Below the pieces are notes generated by a model. It had not been told where the DNA came from. It saw only the letters and a list, made by a program, of their open reading frames with translations, and did no database searches. From Nitrospirota bacterium (lineage in GTDB: Bacteria; Nitrospirota; Thermodesulfovibrionia; Thermodesulfovibrionales; UBA6898): a stretch of DNA of 64,000 bases. The translations under genes were made by a program, and so were the position numbers. The first letter of the stretch is position 1. Every line of letters begins with the position of its first letter. The stretch lies in the NCBI GenBank assembly GCA_021814475.1, contig JAKAIE010000002.1, forward strand, positions 1 through 64,000. Direction: 5' to 3'. Shown piece after piece: positions 24,750 through 31,451 of this stretch.

Positions 24750-26054
24750 ATGCATATCGGTATAATTGGCACCGGGTATGTCGGTCTTGTCACCGGAGCC
24801 TGTTTTGCGGAGTTCGGCGTATTCGTCACCTGCATCGACAAGGACGATGCTAAGATCCGGGCGTTGAGGAAGGGGACGGTCCCCTTTTACGAGCCGGGGC
24901 TTGAATCCCTGGTCAAAAAGAACCTCAAAAACGGGAGACTGAAATTCTCGACGAAGATAGGCGATGCAGTCGAGTCGTCCCTTGCCATCTTCATCGCCGT
25001 GGGCACGCCGCCCCGCGGTGATGGCTCTGCAGATATGAGTTACGTCGAAGAGGTGGCTGAAGAGATAGCTCAGCTGATCAAGGGGTATAAAGTCATTGTG
25101 ACGAAGAGCACCGTGCCGGTCGGTACCGGCGCCCGTCTGCGCCAGATCATCTCGAAACGCCTGAAGGAAGAGGCGGACTTCGATATCGTCTCGAATCCCG
25201 AGTTCCTCAGAGAGGGTTCGGCGATCGAGGACTTTATGCGTCCGAACCGCGTGGTACTGGGCTCCGCGAGCCAGCAGGCGATCGCGATCCTGAAGGACCT
25301 TTACCGGCCCCTTTATCTGCTTGAAACCCCGTTTGTCGTCACGACGGTCGAGACGGCGGAGCTGATAAAATATGCCTCGAACTCCTTCCTTGCGGTCAAG
25401 ATCTCTTTTATCAACGAACTGTCACGGCTCTGCGAGAAGGTGGGTGCCGATGTCAAGATGGTCGCAAAGGGGATGGGGCTCGACCAGAGGATCGGGTCGA
25501 AGTTCCTGCATACGGGGCCGGGTTTCGGCGGGTCATGTTTTCCCAAAGATACCCGGGCACTGCTGACGATCGCAGGGGAAAAGGGCGTGGAACTCGGGGT
25601 TGTGCAGGCCGCCGTCAGTGCGAATGAGCTGCAGAAGGATTTCGTTGTCGAAAAGATCCGCGCGGCCATGGGCACGCTGAAGGGAAAGACGATCGCGGTG
25701 CTTGGCCTGTCGTTCAAGCCGAATACGAATGATATGCGGGACGCTCCGTCCGTGCATATTATCGGGAAGCTGCTCGAGGAGAAATGCACCGTCAGGGCGT
25801 TTGATCCTGCCGCGGTCAATGATGCCAAAGAGGTGCTCGGCAGAAAGATCAGGTATGCCCGGAACAGTTACGACTGCGCGAAAGACGCCGATGCCGTGGT
25901 GATCGTGACCGAATGGAACGAGTTCAGGAACCTTGACCTGGTGAAACTCAAAAAACTGCTCAAGACTCCTTTCTTCTTCGACCTGAGAAATATTTATGAG
26001 CCCGAGAAGATGAAAAAACTCGGCTTCAGCTATCACTGCGTCGGAAGAGGGTGA
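24750..26054 (+). CDS. ugd: UDP-glucose 6-dehydrogenase
   Basis: 434 residues. N-terminal Rossmann fold 'IGIIGTGYVGLVTGACFAEFG', 'VGTPPRGDGSADMSYVEEV', central 'YASNSFLAVKISFINELS', catalytic Cys in 'GFGGSCFPKDTRAL', C-terminal 'LGLSFKPNTNDMRDAPS'. It oxidises UDP-glucose to UDP-glucuronate with two NAD+ for surface polysaccharide. It stands alone, with GAGAGAGGG before the ATG, and is followed by a tRNA gene. Confidence 0.96.
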   Translation: MHIGIIGTGYVGLVTGACFAEFGVFVTCIDKDDAKIRALRKGTVPFYEPGLESLVKKNLKNGRLKFSTKIGDAVESSLAIFIAVGTPPRGDGSADMSYVEEVAEEIAQLIKGYKVIVTKSTVPVGTGARLRQIISKRLKEEADFDIVSNPEFLREGSAIEDFMRPNRVVLGSASQQAIAILKDLYRPLYLLETPFVVTTVETAELIKYASNSFLAVKISFINELSRLCEKVGADVKMVAKGMGLDQRIGSKFLHTGPGFGGSCFPKDTRALLTIAGEKGVELGVVQAAVSANELQKDFVVEKIRAAMGTLKGKTIAVLGLSFKPNTNDMRDAPSVHIIGKLLEEKCTVRAFDPAAVNDAKEVLGRKIRYARNSYDCAKDADAVVIVTEWNEFRNLDLVKLKKLLKTPFFFDLRNIYEPEKMKKLGFSYHCVGRG

Positions 26055-26110
26055 CACACCGCTCCCGATTGGGGGCATTTGATTTTAAGGGCTTCTTTCT
26101 GTTATTTTTA

Positions 26111-26139
26111 TTGACGTTTCACGTCTGGCGTTTTAGATC
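26111..26139 (+). promoter_or_regulatory. Promoter of tRNA-Val
   Basis: TTGACG (26111-26116), a 17-base spacer and TAGATC (26134-26139) lie directly before the tRNA. The -10 is only a fair match, but spacing and place fit a housekeeping promoter. Confidence 0.5.
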
Positions 26140-26142
26140 TCA

Positions 26143-26217
26143 GGGCGATTAGCTCAGCGGGAGAGCACTCCCTTCACACGGGAGGGGTCACTGGTTCAAT
26201 CCCAGTATCGCCCACCA
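26143..26217 (+). tRNA. tRNA-Val (anticodon CAC)
   Basis: 75 bases fold into a standard cloverleaf: acceptor stem GGGCGAT / ATCGCCC, D-arm AGCTC..GAGC, anticodon stem CTCCC / GGGAG around TTCACAC (anticodon CAC), T-arm CTGG-TTCAATC-CCAG and an encoded CCA end. The 3' 28 bases form part of the attachment site of the adjacent integrated element, and the integration keeps the tRNA intact. Confidence 0.96.
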
Positions 26218-26223
26218 TAACCT
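26190..26223 (+). repeat. attL: left 34-bp direct repeat (tRNA-Val 3' end)
   Basis: Begins in the tRNA T-arm (ACTGGTTCAATC) and runs through CCA into ATAACCT. It is identical to 36614-36647. Confidence 0.92.
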
Positions 26224-26244
26224 ATTGATATTAAAGAATATTAG

Positions 26245-26264
26245 AAATGGCTTAAACTAGCCAT
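26245..26264. repeat. Palindromic arm site, left end
   Basis: AAATGGCTTAAACTAGCCAT: ATGGCT and AGCCAT form an inverted repeat around TAAACT. An identical 20-mer lies at 36666-36685, to the right of attR. A variant (ATGGCTTAAATACGCCAT) lies at 36581-36598. Probably a recombinase or excisionase binding site. Confidence 0.75.
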
Positions 26265-26304
26265 GACCTGCCGTAACTCCCCGAGAATAAACAATAAAAC
26301 ACGA

Positions 26305-26327
26305 CCGTCACCAGACCGTCACCACAA
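26305..26327. repeat. Arm-type direct repeat, left end
   Basis: Two CCGTCACCA units separated by GA. The whole 23-base block is repeated exactly at 36549-36571, just inside the other end of the element. Such paired short repeats at both ends are typical of the arm sites bound by the N-terminal domain of tyrosine integrases. Confidence 0.75.
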
Positions 26328-26494
26328 ATGTTTAATTCCCTTCGGCATAAGGCGCGGGAAGTGGTTATCTCCTGAATAAACAAAAAAGCGCTGGGGTTGA
26401 CTGATAGGCTACTCTCTGAGATAATCGTGGTTATGGGGACGCTGCCTGATAGCAAATCACACAGTAAACCGCCGCTTAACGCGGGGACTGTTGA

Positions 26495-27052
26495 ATGATA
26501 GAAGATCCGGGCGATAGCCTTATACCTGAGTCAGAAATGCCCCCCGGATGGGATTCTATTATCCCGGATGAGGAAATGGTTGGGGCTATCCCTTTGAACG
26601 GTCCTGATGCATCTAAACCAGTCACAGACCCACAAACGCCTGTATTCCCTCCCGGCTCTATCCATGATGCAGGACACCCGCCGATGGACACCCCGCAGAT
26701 CATGGAAATGATAGCTGAGCGCCTATCAGGTCCAGTCAAGGCCATGTACGAGGCAGACATTACCCGTGGCGTATCTCATTATGACGCGATGCTTCGTATA
26801 CTCGATACCACCGCAGGAGCTAGACAAGCTCAAAGAATATATCGGACTTTTATGGGAGTGAAAGAAGAATCTGTAAAACCGCCTATTAATGCCAGTAAAA
26901 AGAAACCCAAACCCGCCTATAACGCTTATGAAGACATAAGCCACTATAAAGCTGCAATCCCATCTTTTGTACTCTATTTGTGCCCGTCATGTGGGGCGAA
27001 GAACACACAGCCTAGAAAATGCGCCAGATGTGGCAGGGAATGTCTTGGGTAA
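26495..27052 (+). CDS. Hypothetical element protein with C-terminal zinc ribbon
   Basis: 185 residues, first gene of the element. The first 70 residues are Pro/Asp-rich and probably disordered. Residues 70-125 are helical. The C-terminus holds 'CPSCGAKNTQPRKCARCG', a four-cysteine zinc ribbon. There is no signal peptide. A GGGGA lies before the ATG. I do not know the family; nucleic-acid or protein binding through the ribbon is possible. Confidence 0.65.
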   Translation: MIEDPGDSLIPESEMPPGWDSIIPDEEMVGAIPLNGPDASKPVTDPQTPVFPPGSIHDAGHPPMDTPQIMEMIAERLSGPVKAMYEADITRGVSHYDAMLRILDTTAGARQAQRIYRTFMGVKEESVKPPINASKKKPKPAYNAYEDISHYKAAIPSFVLYLCPSCGAKNTQPRKCARCGRECLG

Positions 27053-27278
27053 TTTTCTTGGTCCTCATGGGGGTGACATGAAGCTGCCTTTTACCGGGTC
27101 ATTGATACCGAATATGGAACAAAGCAATGCAGGGTGATATATCGTTTCCTTTTGCGGCATAAGATAATAGGCACCAAATGAGGGAGTATACGCACACCTT
27201 CCCTTTACTATCGCTTAGATGGTAGTATGTACAGGGCATCTTTGATGCCGGGGAATATAACTAACGGGGAGTGGGGAC

Positions 27279-27572
27279 ATGAAAAGACTTCTTTTTGCTG
27301 TTCTGTTGAGCATGATGTTATCTGGTGTTGTCAGTGCTGAATGGGTGCGGGGATCTTATAAGGATACAGACGGAGACGGCATTAAAGACACCTATGTTAA
27401 CGGATATAACCGGACCAAGGCTGACAACAATCCTTACAATAATTACAGTACGCGGGGGAATGTGAATCCATATACGGGACAGTCTGGCACGGTGAACCCA
27501 TACAAGCAGAATTCCAACACCAGATATAACAATACCTATCAGAATCCTTACAGTAATTACTACGGCAGATAA
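27279..27572 (+). CDS. Small secreted Asn/Tyr-rich protein
   Basis: 97 residues with a clear signal peptide 'MKRLLFAVLLSMMLSGVVSA', cleaved near residue 20. The mature part starts 'EWVRGSYKDTDGDGIKDTYV', which looks like a calcium-binding DxDxDG loop, and continues with repeated NPY units (NPYNNYS, NPYTGQSG, NPYKQ, NPYSNYY). It is exported and probably disordered or matrix-like. A GGAG-type RBS precedes it and a strong terminator follows, so it is its own transcription unit. No function known. Confidence 0.75.
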   Translation: MKRLLFAVLLSMMLSGVVSAEWVRGSYKDTDGDGIKDTYVNGYNRTKADNNPYNNYSTRGNVNPYTGQSGTVNPYKQNSNTRYNNTYQNPYSNYYGR

Positions 27573-27600
27573 CGATAAATAAGCCGATTCTGTCTAAGAA

Positions 27601-27626
27601 GCCCTGCCGGGTGCAGGGCTTTATTA
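27601..27626 (+). terminator. Rho-independent terminator
   Basis: GCCCTG-loop-CAGGGC (27601-27620) followed by TTTATT, 28 bases after the stop codon of the NPY-repeat gene. Confidence 0.85.
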
Positions 27627-27682
27627 TGTCTGGTAGCTCATTACGGCTTCTGTAATTCTTGGCAGGTATCTTAGGCGCGGGA

Positions 27683-27841
27683 CTATCTGCTTTTCTTCTG
27701 GTACTTCTTCAGCAGATCTTCGATAGCCTCAGTTACGAGAGAACTTAAAGATCGCCCTGTATCAACAGCAAGGTGCTTGACCGCCTTCAGTGTGTTTTCT
27801 TCTATTCGGATGCCTGTCTGTTTCTTCGTAGTTTCTGCCAT
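27683..27841 (-). CDS. Ribbon-helix-helix (Arc/CopG-type) transcriptional repressor
   Basis: 52 residues, a short gene on the minus strand. It has the RHH layout: a basic N-terminal strand ('KKQTGIRIEENTLKAVK' with the beta strand 'TGIRI'), helix A with 'LKAVKHLAVDTGRSL', then helix B 'SSLVTEAIEDLLKKYQ'. Such dimers bind operator pairs. It is divergent from the serine recombinase gene, and the shared 120-base region holds two facing promoters and a 10-bp inverted repeat, so it probably represses itself and the recombinase. The start codon coincides with the predicted transcription start, so the message may be leaderless. Confidence 0.85.
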   Translation of the reverse strand: MAETTKKQTGIRIEENTLKAVKHLAVDTGRSLSSLVTEAIEDLLKKYQKKSR

Positions 27842-27846
27842 GCCTC

Positions 27847-27875
27847 ATTATATGCCTATAGAGGTACCATGTCAA
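27847..27875 (-). promoter_or_regulatory. Consensus sigma-70 promoter of the RHH gene
   Basis: On the minus strand TTGACA (27875-27870), exactly 17 bases, then TATAAT (27852-27847). Both hexamers are perfect. The predicted start site falls at or within a base of the ATG at 27841. A GGTACCAT element lies in the spacer. Confidence 0.9.
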
Positions 27876-27930
27876 CAAATTATATTGACAACATCATGCA
27901 TGGGTGGTAGTATGTGTATAACATGGTACC
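27863..27930. repeat. 10-bp inverted repeat flanking the divergent promoters
   Basis: GGTACCATGT at 27863-27872 and its reverse complement ACATGGTACC at 27921-27930, 48 bases apart. The left copy lies in the spacer of the RHH promoter and the right copy just downstream of the recombinase start site. Most likely operators for the RHH repressor. Between them TGTCAA/TTGACA (27870-27875, 27885-27890) forms a further inverted pair. A recombinase-invertible segment is a less likely alternative. Confidence 0.75.
27885..27913 (+). promoter_or_regulatory. sigma-70 promoter of the serine recombinase gene
   Basis: TTGACA (27885-27890), 17 bases, TAGTAT (27908-27913). The start site near 27920 coincides with the right operator half. 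Confidence 0.7.
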
Positions 27931-27967
27931 AACATACCACGTGACGAAAACGAAAAGGGGAATGAAA

Positions 27968-28642
27968 ATGAAAAAGGCAGTAGGTTATATCCGCGTATCT
28001 ACCACAGAGCAGGCCACAGAAGGAATCTCCCTTGATAACCAGAAATCCAAGATAGCCGCTTATTGCGCCCTGAATGACCTTGAGCTTATCGAGATCATAG
28101 AGGATGCAGGGAAGAGCGGCAAGAACCTTTCCCGCGACGGCGTACAGGCGCTTATGAGCATGGTTAAGGGCAAGCGCATTGACGCGGTAGTCGTTTATAA
28201 GCTCGACAGGCTTTCTAGGAAGGTCATAGACACGCTTACGCTGATAGAGACGATAGAAAGGGCCGGGGTCACTTTCCACAGTCTGAATGAAAAAATAGAC
28301 ACGTCTACGGCAATGGGCCGGTTCTTCCTCAATATTACGGCTTCCCTTGCACAGATGGAAAGGGACCTGATCAGCGAGAGGACAAAGGACGCGCTTCAGA
28401 TGAAGATAGCAAACCATGAGAGGGCCGGGCAAATCCCTTTCGGGTGGAGGCTGGCAGATGATGGAAATACCCTCATACCGCATGAGGCACAGCAGGAGGT
28501 GATAGCACAGGTTAAGATGCTTCATAGTCAGGGTATGTCTTACCGGGCAATCTGTGAGGCTCTGACGAAGGCAGGACATAGGCCACAAGGTAAGGCATGG
28601 CAGCCGAAAACAATCGGACGAATTATAAAGAAGGCCGCATAG
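27968..28642 (+). CDS. Serine recombinase (resolvase/invertase family)
   Basis: 224 residues. The catalytic domain has Ser11 in 'GYIRVSTTEQ', then 'GISLDNQKSKIAAYC', 'DAGKSGKNLSRDGVQ', 'AVVVYKLDRLSRKVIDTL' (Arg pair) and 'ATASLAQMERDLISERT'-type helix E ('TASLAQMERDLISERTKDAL'). The C-terminus (150-224) is a short helix-turn-helix DNA-binding domain with 'FGWRLADDGNTLIPHEAQQ...MSYRAICEAL'. It is a small resolvase-type enzyme, not a large serine integrase. I start at ATG 27968, behind AGGGG, not at upstream ATGs. Possibly a resolvase, inverter or regulator of the element. Confidence 0.93.
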   Translation: MKKAVGYIRVSTTEQATEGISLDNQKSKIAAYCALNDLELIEIIEDAGKSGKNLSRDGVQALMSMVKGKRIDAVVVYKLDRLSRKVIDTLTLIETIERAGVTFHSLNEKIDTSTAMGRFFLNITASLAQMERDLISERTKDALQMKIANHERAGQIPFGWRLADDGNTLIPHEAQQEVIAQVKMLHSQGMSYRAICEALTKAGHRPQGKAWQPKTIGRIIKKAA

Positions 28643-28686
28643 CGTGTGGCGCGATGGTCGGTGTGTCACACAGAAAGGATATGAAT

Positions 28687-28920
28687 ATGAACACGCCTTT
28701 AAGTGAGCGAGAAGCAAGACGGCAAATAAAAGGCATACTGTCAAGTACAAACCCGATTCCATGGTATAGGAACCGTTGGACGTTAGTATGGACGGTAATA
28801 ATACCTATTGTATTAAGCGTTATCGTGTTGCTATATCAGAACAAACAGCTATGGGAGGCTAATAACGCATTGACTGATAAAATCAACAAATTGGAGGCCG
28901 CGATACACGTATCGTCCTGA
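28687..28920 (+). CDS. Small single-span membrane protein
   Basis: 77 residues. Residues 1-25 are charged ('LSEREARRQIKGIL'), residues 33-52 form one membrane segment ('WTLVWTVIIPIVLSVIVLLY') and the C-terminus is a short coiled coil. I place the start at ATG 28687, with AAAGGA seven bases before it, rather than in the recombinase gene. It is followed by a terminator. Function unknown. Confidence 0.6.
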   Translation: MNTPLSEREARRQIKGILSSTNPIPWYRNRWTLVWTVIIPIVLSVIVLLYQNKQLWEANNALTDKINKLEAAIHVSS

Positions 28921-28935
28921 TATGGAGGTTTACTG

Positions 28936-28964
28936 AAGGCCCTGGGGAGACTCGGGGCCTTTTC
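28936..28964 (+). terminator. Rho-independent terminator
   Basis: GGCCC-tggggagactcg-GGGCC stem followed by TTTTCT. The stem is GC-rich, and on the opposite strand it could also end the lipoprotein gene (28992). Confidence 0.8.
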
Positions 28965-28991
28965 TCATTGACTTCTTCCGGTGCGGGTTCG

Positions 28992-29477
28992 CTATTGCAA
29001 ATGATCTTCCTCTTTCATCACCTTTTCGATATGTTTTACTGCATCTTCAAAGCCGCTGCCCGACTTATCAACTATCATTCCATCTTTTACTCCTTTTTCG
29101 TATTGAGCGAAGGCAAGCATTTGCTTTGTTTGCCCGTCGAACAAATATCTATGTAAATAATCCGGGGCTATTTTGGCATTTGCCGTTTGGACTACAACTT
29201 CAACATAGCATCGGTTTGTCCTTGGCTCGTACTTAGATATTTGAGATGAAGCAAGTGCAACCCCTACGGGGTTTTCTTTAACAATCATATTCCCTAGCCT
29301 TGCGCATTCTGACCGAAGATTAAATATTTCAGTAGCGGATTGTGGCAGAGGGCGAACTGTTGGAGGTGATGCAGGAACGGAAGGCGTAAACTGAGGAACC
29401 GCAGGTATCGTCTTTTGTTCATTACAGGAACTCAAAACAACTATGGCAAGCAGCATGACATAATAAGACGTTTTCAT
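28992..29477 (-). CDS. Element-encoded lipoprotein
   Basis: 161 residues with a lipoprotein signal peptide, lipobox LSSC at residue 15-18. A Pro/Ser/Thr-rich linker (residues 25-45) leads to an alpha-beta domain with 'YLFDGQTKQMLAFAQYEKGVKDGMIVDKSG', ending in acidic helices. The family is unknown to me. A lipoprotein on an element often acts at the envelope, for example in surface exclusion; that is inference. Confidence 0.72.
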   Translation of the reverse strand: MKTSYYVMLLAIVVLSSCNEQKTIPAVPQFTPSVPASPPTVRPLPQSATEIFNLRSECARLGNMIVKENPVGVALASSQISKYEPRTNRCYVEVVVQTANAKIAPDYLHRYLFDGQTKQMLAFAQYEKGVKDGMIVDKSGSGFEDAVKHIEKVMKEEDHLQ

Positions 29478-29562
29478 TCGCTGACCCTCCCCGAATTAAT
29501 TCATGCCAAATTATACCAGAGTTAGACCCGTATATCAGGCAACCACCCCGAAGGGGAACCAT

Positions 29563-30849
29563 TTAGCTGATAGCTCTAATTGTTTTCCCTGTATAGTTTT
29601 TGAAGCGTTTCTTGAAGGCTTGCGGCTGCTTTTTATAACCTTCAGTCTTTAGCGAATAGTCGATTTTAACACCTGTGGCAAGTACCCGCCTTACTTTCTT
29701 TTCAACAATCTCGGCTCTTACTTTGTCAGCATAGTCAAATATATCTTTTAGTGGGATCATGTCAAAGTTGTTTTCATCGGCTATTGGCGCGGCGGCAGTT
29801 GTTGCAGGTCGAGATAGGAAGGGCACTATATCGTCTGGCAATACCTCAGTTCTTTTGTAGCTCTGTGCATGCCTTACGGCAAATCTGATTATGCTTTCAA
29901 GCTCTCTGTAATTTCCCTCGTAGTTGTGGCGCAATAGCACAGAGATGCTCCCGGGGGGCAGGTGCCTACTGAATGCCGTTCCTAGATTCATTTTATCTAG
30001 TGTCGTGTCGTAAGCCCCGCAAAGGGAGCCAATTGCATCGGGGCGTTTTAGTCTTTCGTTTAGCGGAGGAAGTTCGATCTTGTACACGGGGTAGTTGAGA
30101 CGATACAGCAGGTCGGGGAGTATGTCATTAATGCTTTTTGGCTGCGTGGCAGCAAGCACCCTGAATGATACCGCAATATCTTTGTTGCTTCCGAGTCGCC
30201 GTAAACTCTTCTCTTCAATGACCCGCAATATCTTAGCCTGTAGATAGGGGTCCATCTTGCCGAGTTCGTCAAGGAATAGTGTACCGCTGTCGGCTTCTTC
30301 TATCAGCCCCTTTTTTGATGCGGTTGCACCAGAGAAAGCACCTTTTTCGAAGCCGAAGAGTTCAGACTCAAGAAGATCCTTAGGGATGGCTGCACAGTTT
30401 ATCGAGATCAGTTTATCAGAAGGCTTTTCGCTTAACCAGTGGATCATGTTGGCAAACCTTTCCTTCCCCGTTCCAGTATCCCCAGCAATGAGTAGCGATT
30501 CGTCCGAGTCAACCAGGGCGCTAAAAAGCCTTCTATCATATTCTTGAGCCAACTCCCTGAAGTTATAGAAACCAAAAGCGAAGAGGGTAACGTACTCGAT
30601 TTCGTCCAGCGATCGAAACACCCTCTTAAAATACTTGAGGAAATGATCTTTCTTTAAGCTCTTTGGGATTGCCTCATCTGAGAGGTAATGCACGATATAG
30701 AGACCGGGGGCGGCTTTATGTTCTGCATCAGGTAGCCTTAATCTTTTTGCTTCTGCCCTCAGATTATTTAACAGGTCTTCGGATGTTCTGCTTTTTCCAA
30801 GGGCATTACTTACGAGTGCCGTTACGGTGTGCAGGGCAGTCTTTTTCAT
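29563..30849 (-). CDS. sigma-54-dependent AAA+ activator (enhancer-binding protein)
   Basis: 428 residues. The N-terminal 110 residues are a regulatory region unlike REC, GAF or PAS. The AAA+ core follows: Walker A 'GDTGTGKE' (123-130), loop 1 'GAFSGA' (170-175, a GAFTGA variant), Walker B 'GTLFLDELGKM', sensor II 'LLYRLNYPVYKIELPPLNER'. A helix-turn-helix-like C-terminus ends in 'RFKNYTGKTIRAIS'. It should activate sigma-54 RNA polymerase. I favour ATG 30849 over upstream codons. A sigma-54 promoter with a paired inverted repeat lies in the divergent region, so it probably controls the replication operon. Confidence 0.92.
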   Translation of the reverse strand: MKKTALHTVTALVSNALGKSRTSEDLLNNLRAEAKRLRLPDAEHKAAPGLYIVHYLSDEAIPKSLKKDHFLKYFKRVFRSLDEIEYVTLFAFGFYNFRELAQEYDRRLFSALVDSDESLLIAGDTGTGKERFANMIHWLSEKPSDKLISINCAAIPKDLLESELFGFEKGAFSGATASKKGLIEEADSGTLFLDELGKMDPYLQAKILRVIEEKSLRRLGSNKDIAVSFRVLAATQPKSINDILPDLLYRLNYPVYKIELPPLNERLKRPDAIGSLCGAYDTTLDKMNLGTAFSRHLPPGSISVLLRHNYEGNYRELESIIRFAVRHAQSYKRTEVLPDDIVPFLSRPATTAAAPIADENNFDMIPLKDIFDYADKVRAEIVEKKVRRVLATGVKIDYSLKTEGYKKQPQAFKKRFKNYTGKTIRAIS

Positions 30850-30912
30850 TATCCTTGTCTGTTCCTTTCTCATCATAATACTAAGCACGGATATAGTATA
30901 AAAAATAAATAC

Positions 30913-30951
30913 CAATAATGTATATGTTGCACCGCTTAATTGTCATTATTG
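30913..30951. promoter_or_regulatory. Inverted repeat, likely enhancer site of the sigma-54 activator
   Basis: CAATAATG (30913-30920) and CATTATTG (30944-30951) are a perfect inverted pair with 23 bases between; their centres are 31 bases apart, about three helical turns. They lie 25-64 bases upstream of the -24 element, the usual place for an activator site. Confidence 0.65.
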
Positions 30952-30973
30952 TTAAATATCCATGGGTTAGGTC

Positions 30974-30990
30974 TTGGCATGAAAGTAGCA
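30974..30990 (+). promoter_or_regulatory. sigma-54 (-24/-12) promoter of the replication operon
   Basis: TTGGCAT-gaaag-TAGCA: GG at 30976-30977 and GC at 30988-30989 are separated by ten bases, matching TGGCAC-N5-TTGCA at the key positions. The start site would be near 31001, 33 bases before the first gene (31034). An activator gene is divergent from it. Confidence 0.78.
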
Positions 30991-31033
30991 ATTATAGTGC
31001 TGAAGTCAAATGTTACATAAAGGAGAAGAAGAG

Positions 31034-31273
31034 ATGCAGAAAAAGGAACAGATACTTTTTGATGACACAATCCTCGTAGGAGTCCTTAAAGCCTTTGGTA
31101 TAACCTTCACCCCCCATAGCGATCATGGGCGCGTACGTTTTGCTGCGAGCGGCGATATAGATGATGCACTCAGGCGGATCTATGACAACGCACCGGTGGG
31201 GGCAAGGGACGTTCTAGAACAAATCAAACTGACCCGTAGCGCGGTATTTTCACTCAAAGGTGGCCGCTCATGA
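31034..31273 (+). CDS. Small element protein, first gene of the replication operon
   Basis: 79 residues, alpha-beta. It begins 'MQKKEQILFDDTILVGVLKAFG', contains 'PHSDHGRVRFAASGD' and ends in helix 'DVLEQIKLTRSAVF'. No known motif. I start at ATG 31034 behind AAGGAG, nine bases upstream, rather than ATG 31010. It overlaps the next gene by ATGA. It follows the sigma-54 promoter directly. Confidence 0.7.
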   Translation: MQKKEQILFDDTILVGVLKAFGITFTPHSDHGRVRFAASGDIDDALRRIYDNAPVGARDVLEQIKLTRSAVFSLKGGRS

Positions 31274-31446
31274 GTAGATCGAAACGTTTCCCCGTCAAGC
31301 CCTACCGCCTCACCTCGAAGAAACGTAAAGACCTTGCCCGGTTGCTGCGCTTCTATGTTGACGAACTAGCAGCCGGACCCTTTACACAGCACAGGTCAAG
31401 CCTGATGGATTGTTGCGCTGCGCTCCTGGCGGAATTGGAGGGTTGA
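31270..31446 (+). CDS. Small basic element protein (58 aa)
   Basis: A 58-residue gene overlapping its neighbour by ATGA and ending six bases before the primase gene. It is rich in Lys/Arg at the N-terminus ('MSRSKRFPVKPYRLTSKKRK') and contains 'LLRFYVDELAAGPF' and a Cys pair ('MDCCAALLAEL'). The basic N-terminus suggests nucleic-acid contact; function unknown. The tight coupling supports it as a real gene. Confidence 0.62.
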   Translation: MSRSKRFPVKPYRLTSKKRKDLARLLRFYVDELAAGPFTQHRSSLMDCCAALLAELEG

Positions 31447-31451
31447 TCGGA

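Noticed and set aside
27863-27930. Confirmed invertible promoter
   Set aside because: The inverted repeat is only 10 bp and includes the self-complementary GGTACC, so operators are more likely; kept as a question in the findings, not as a call.
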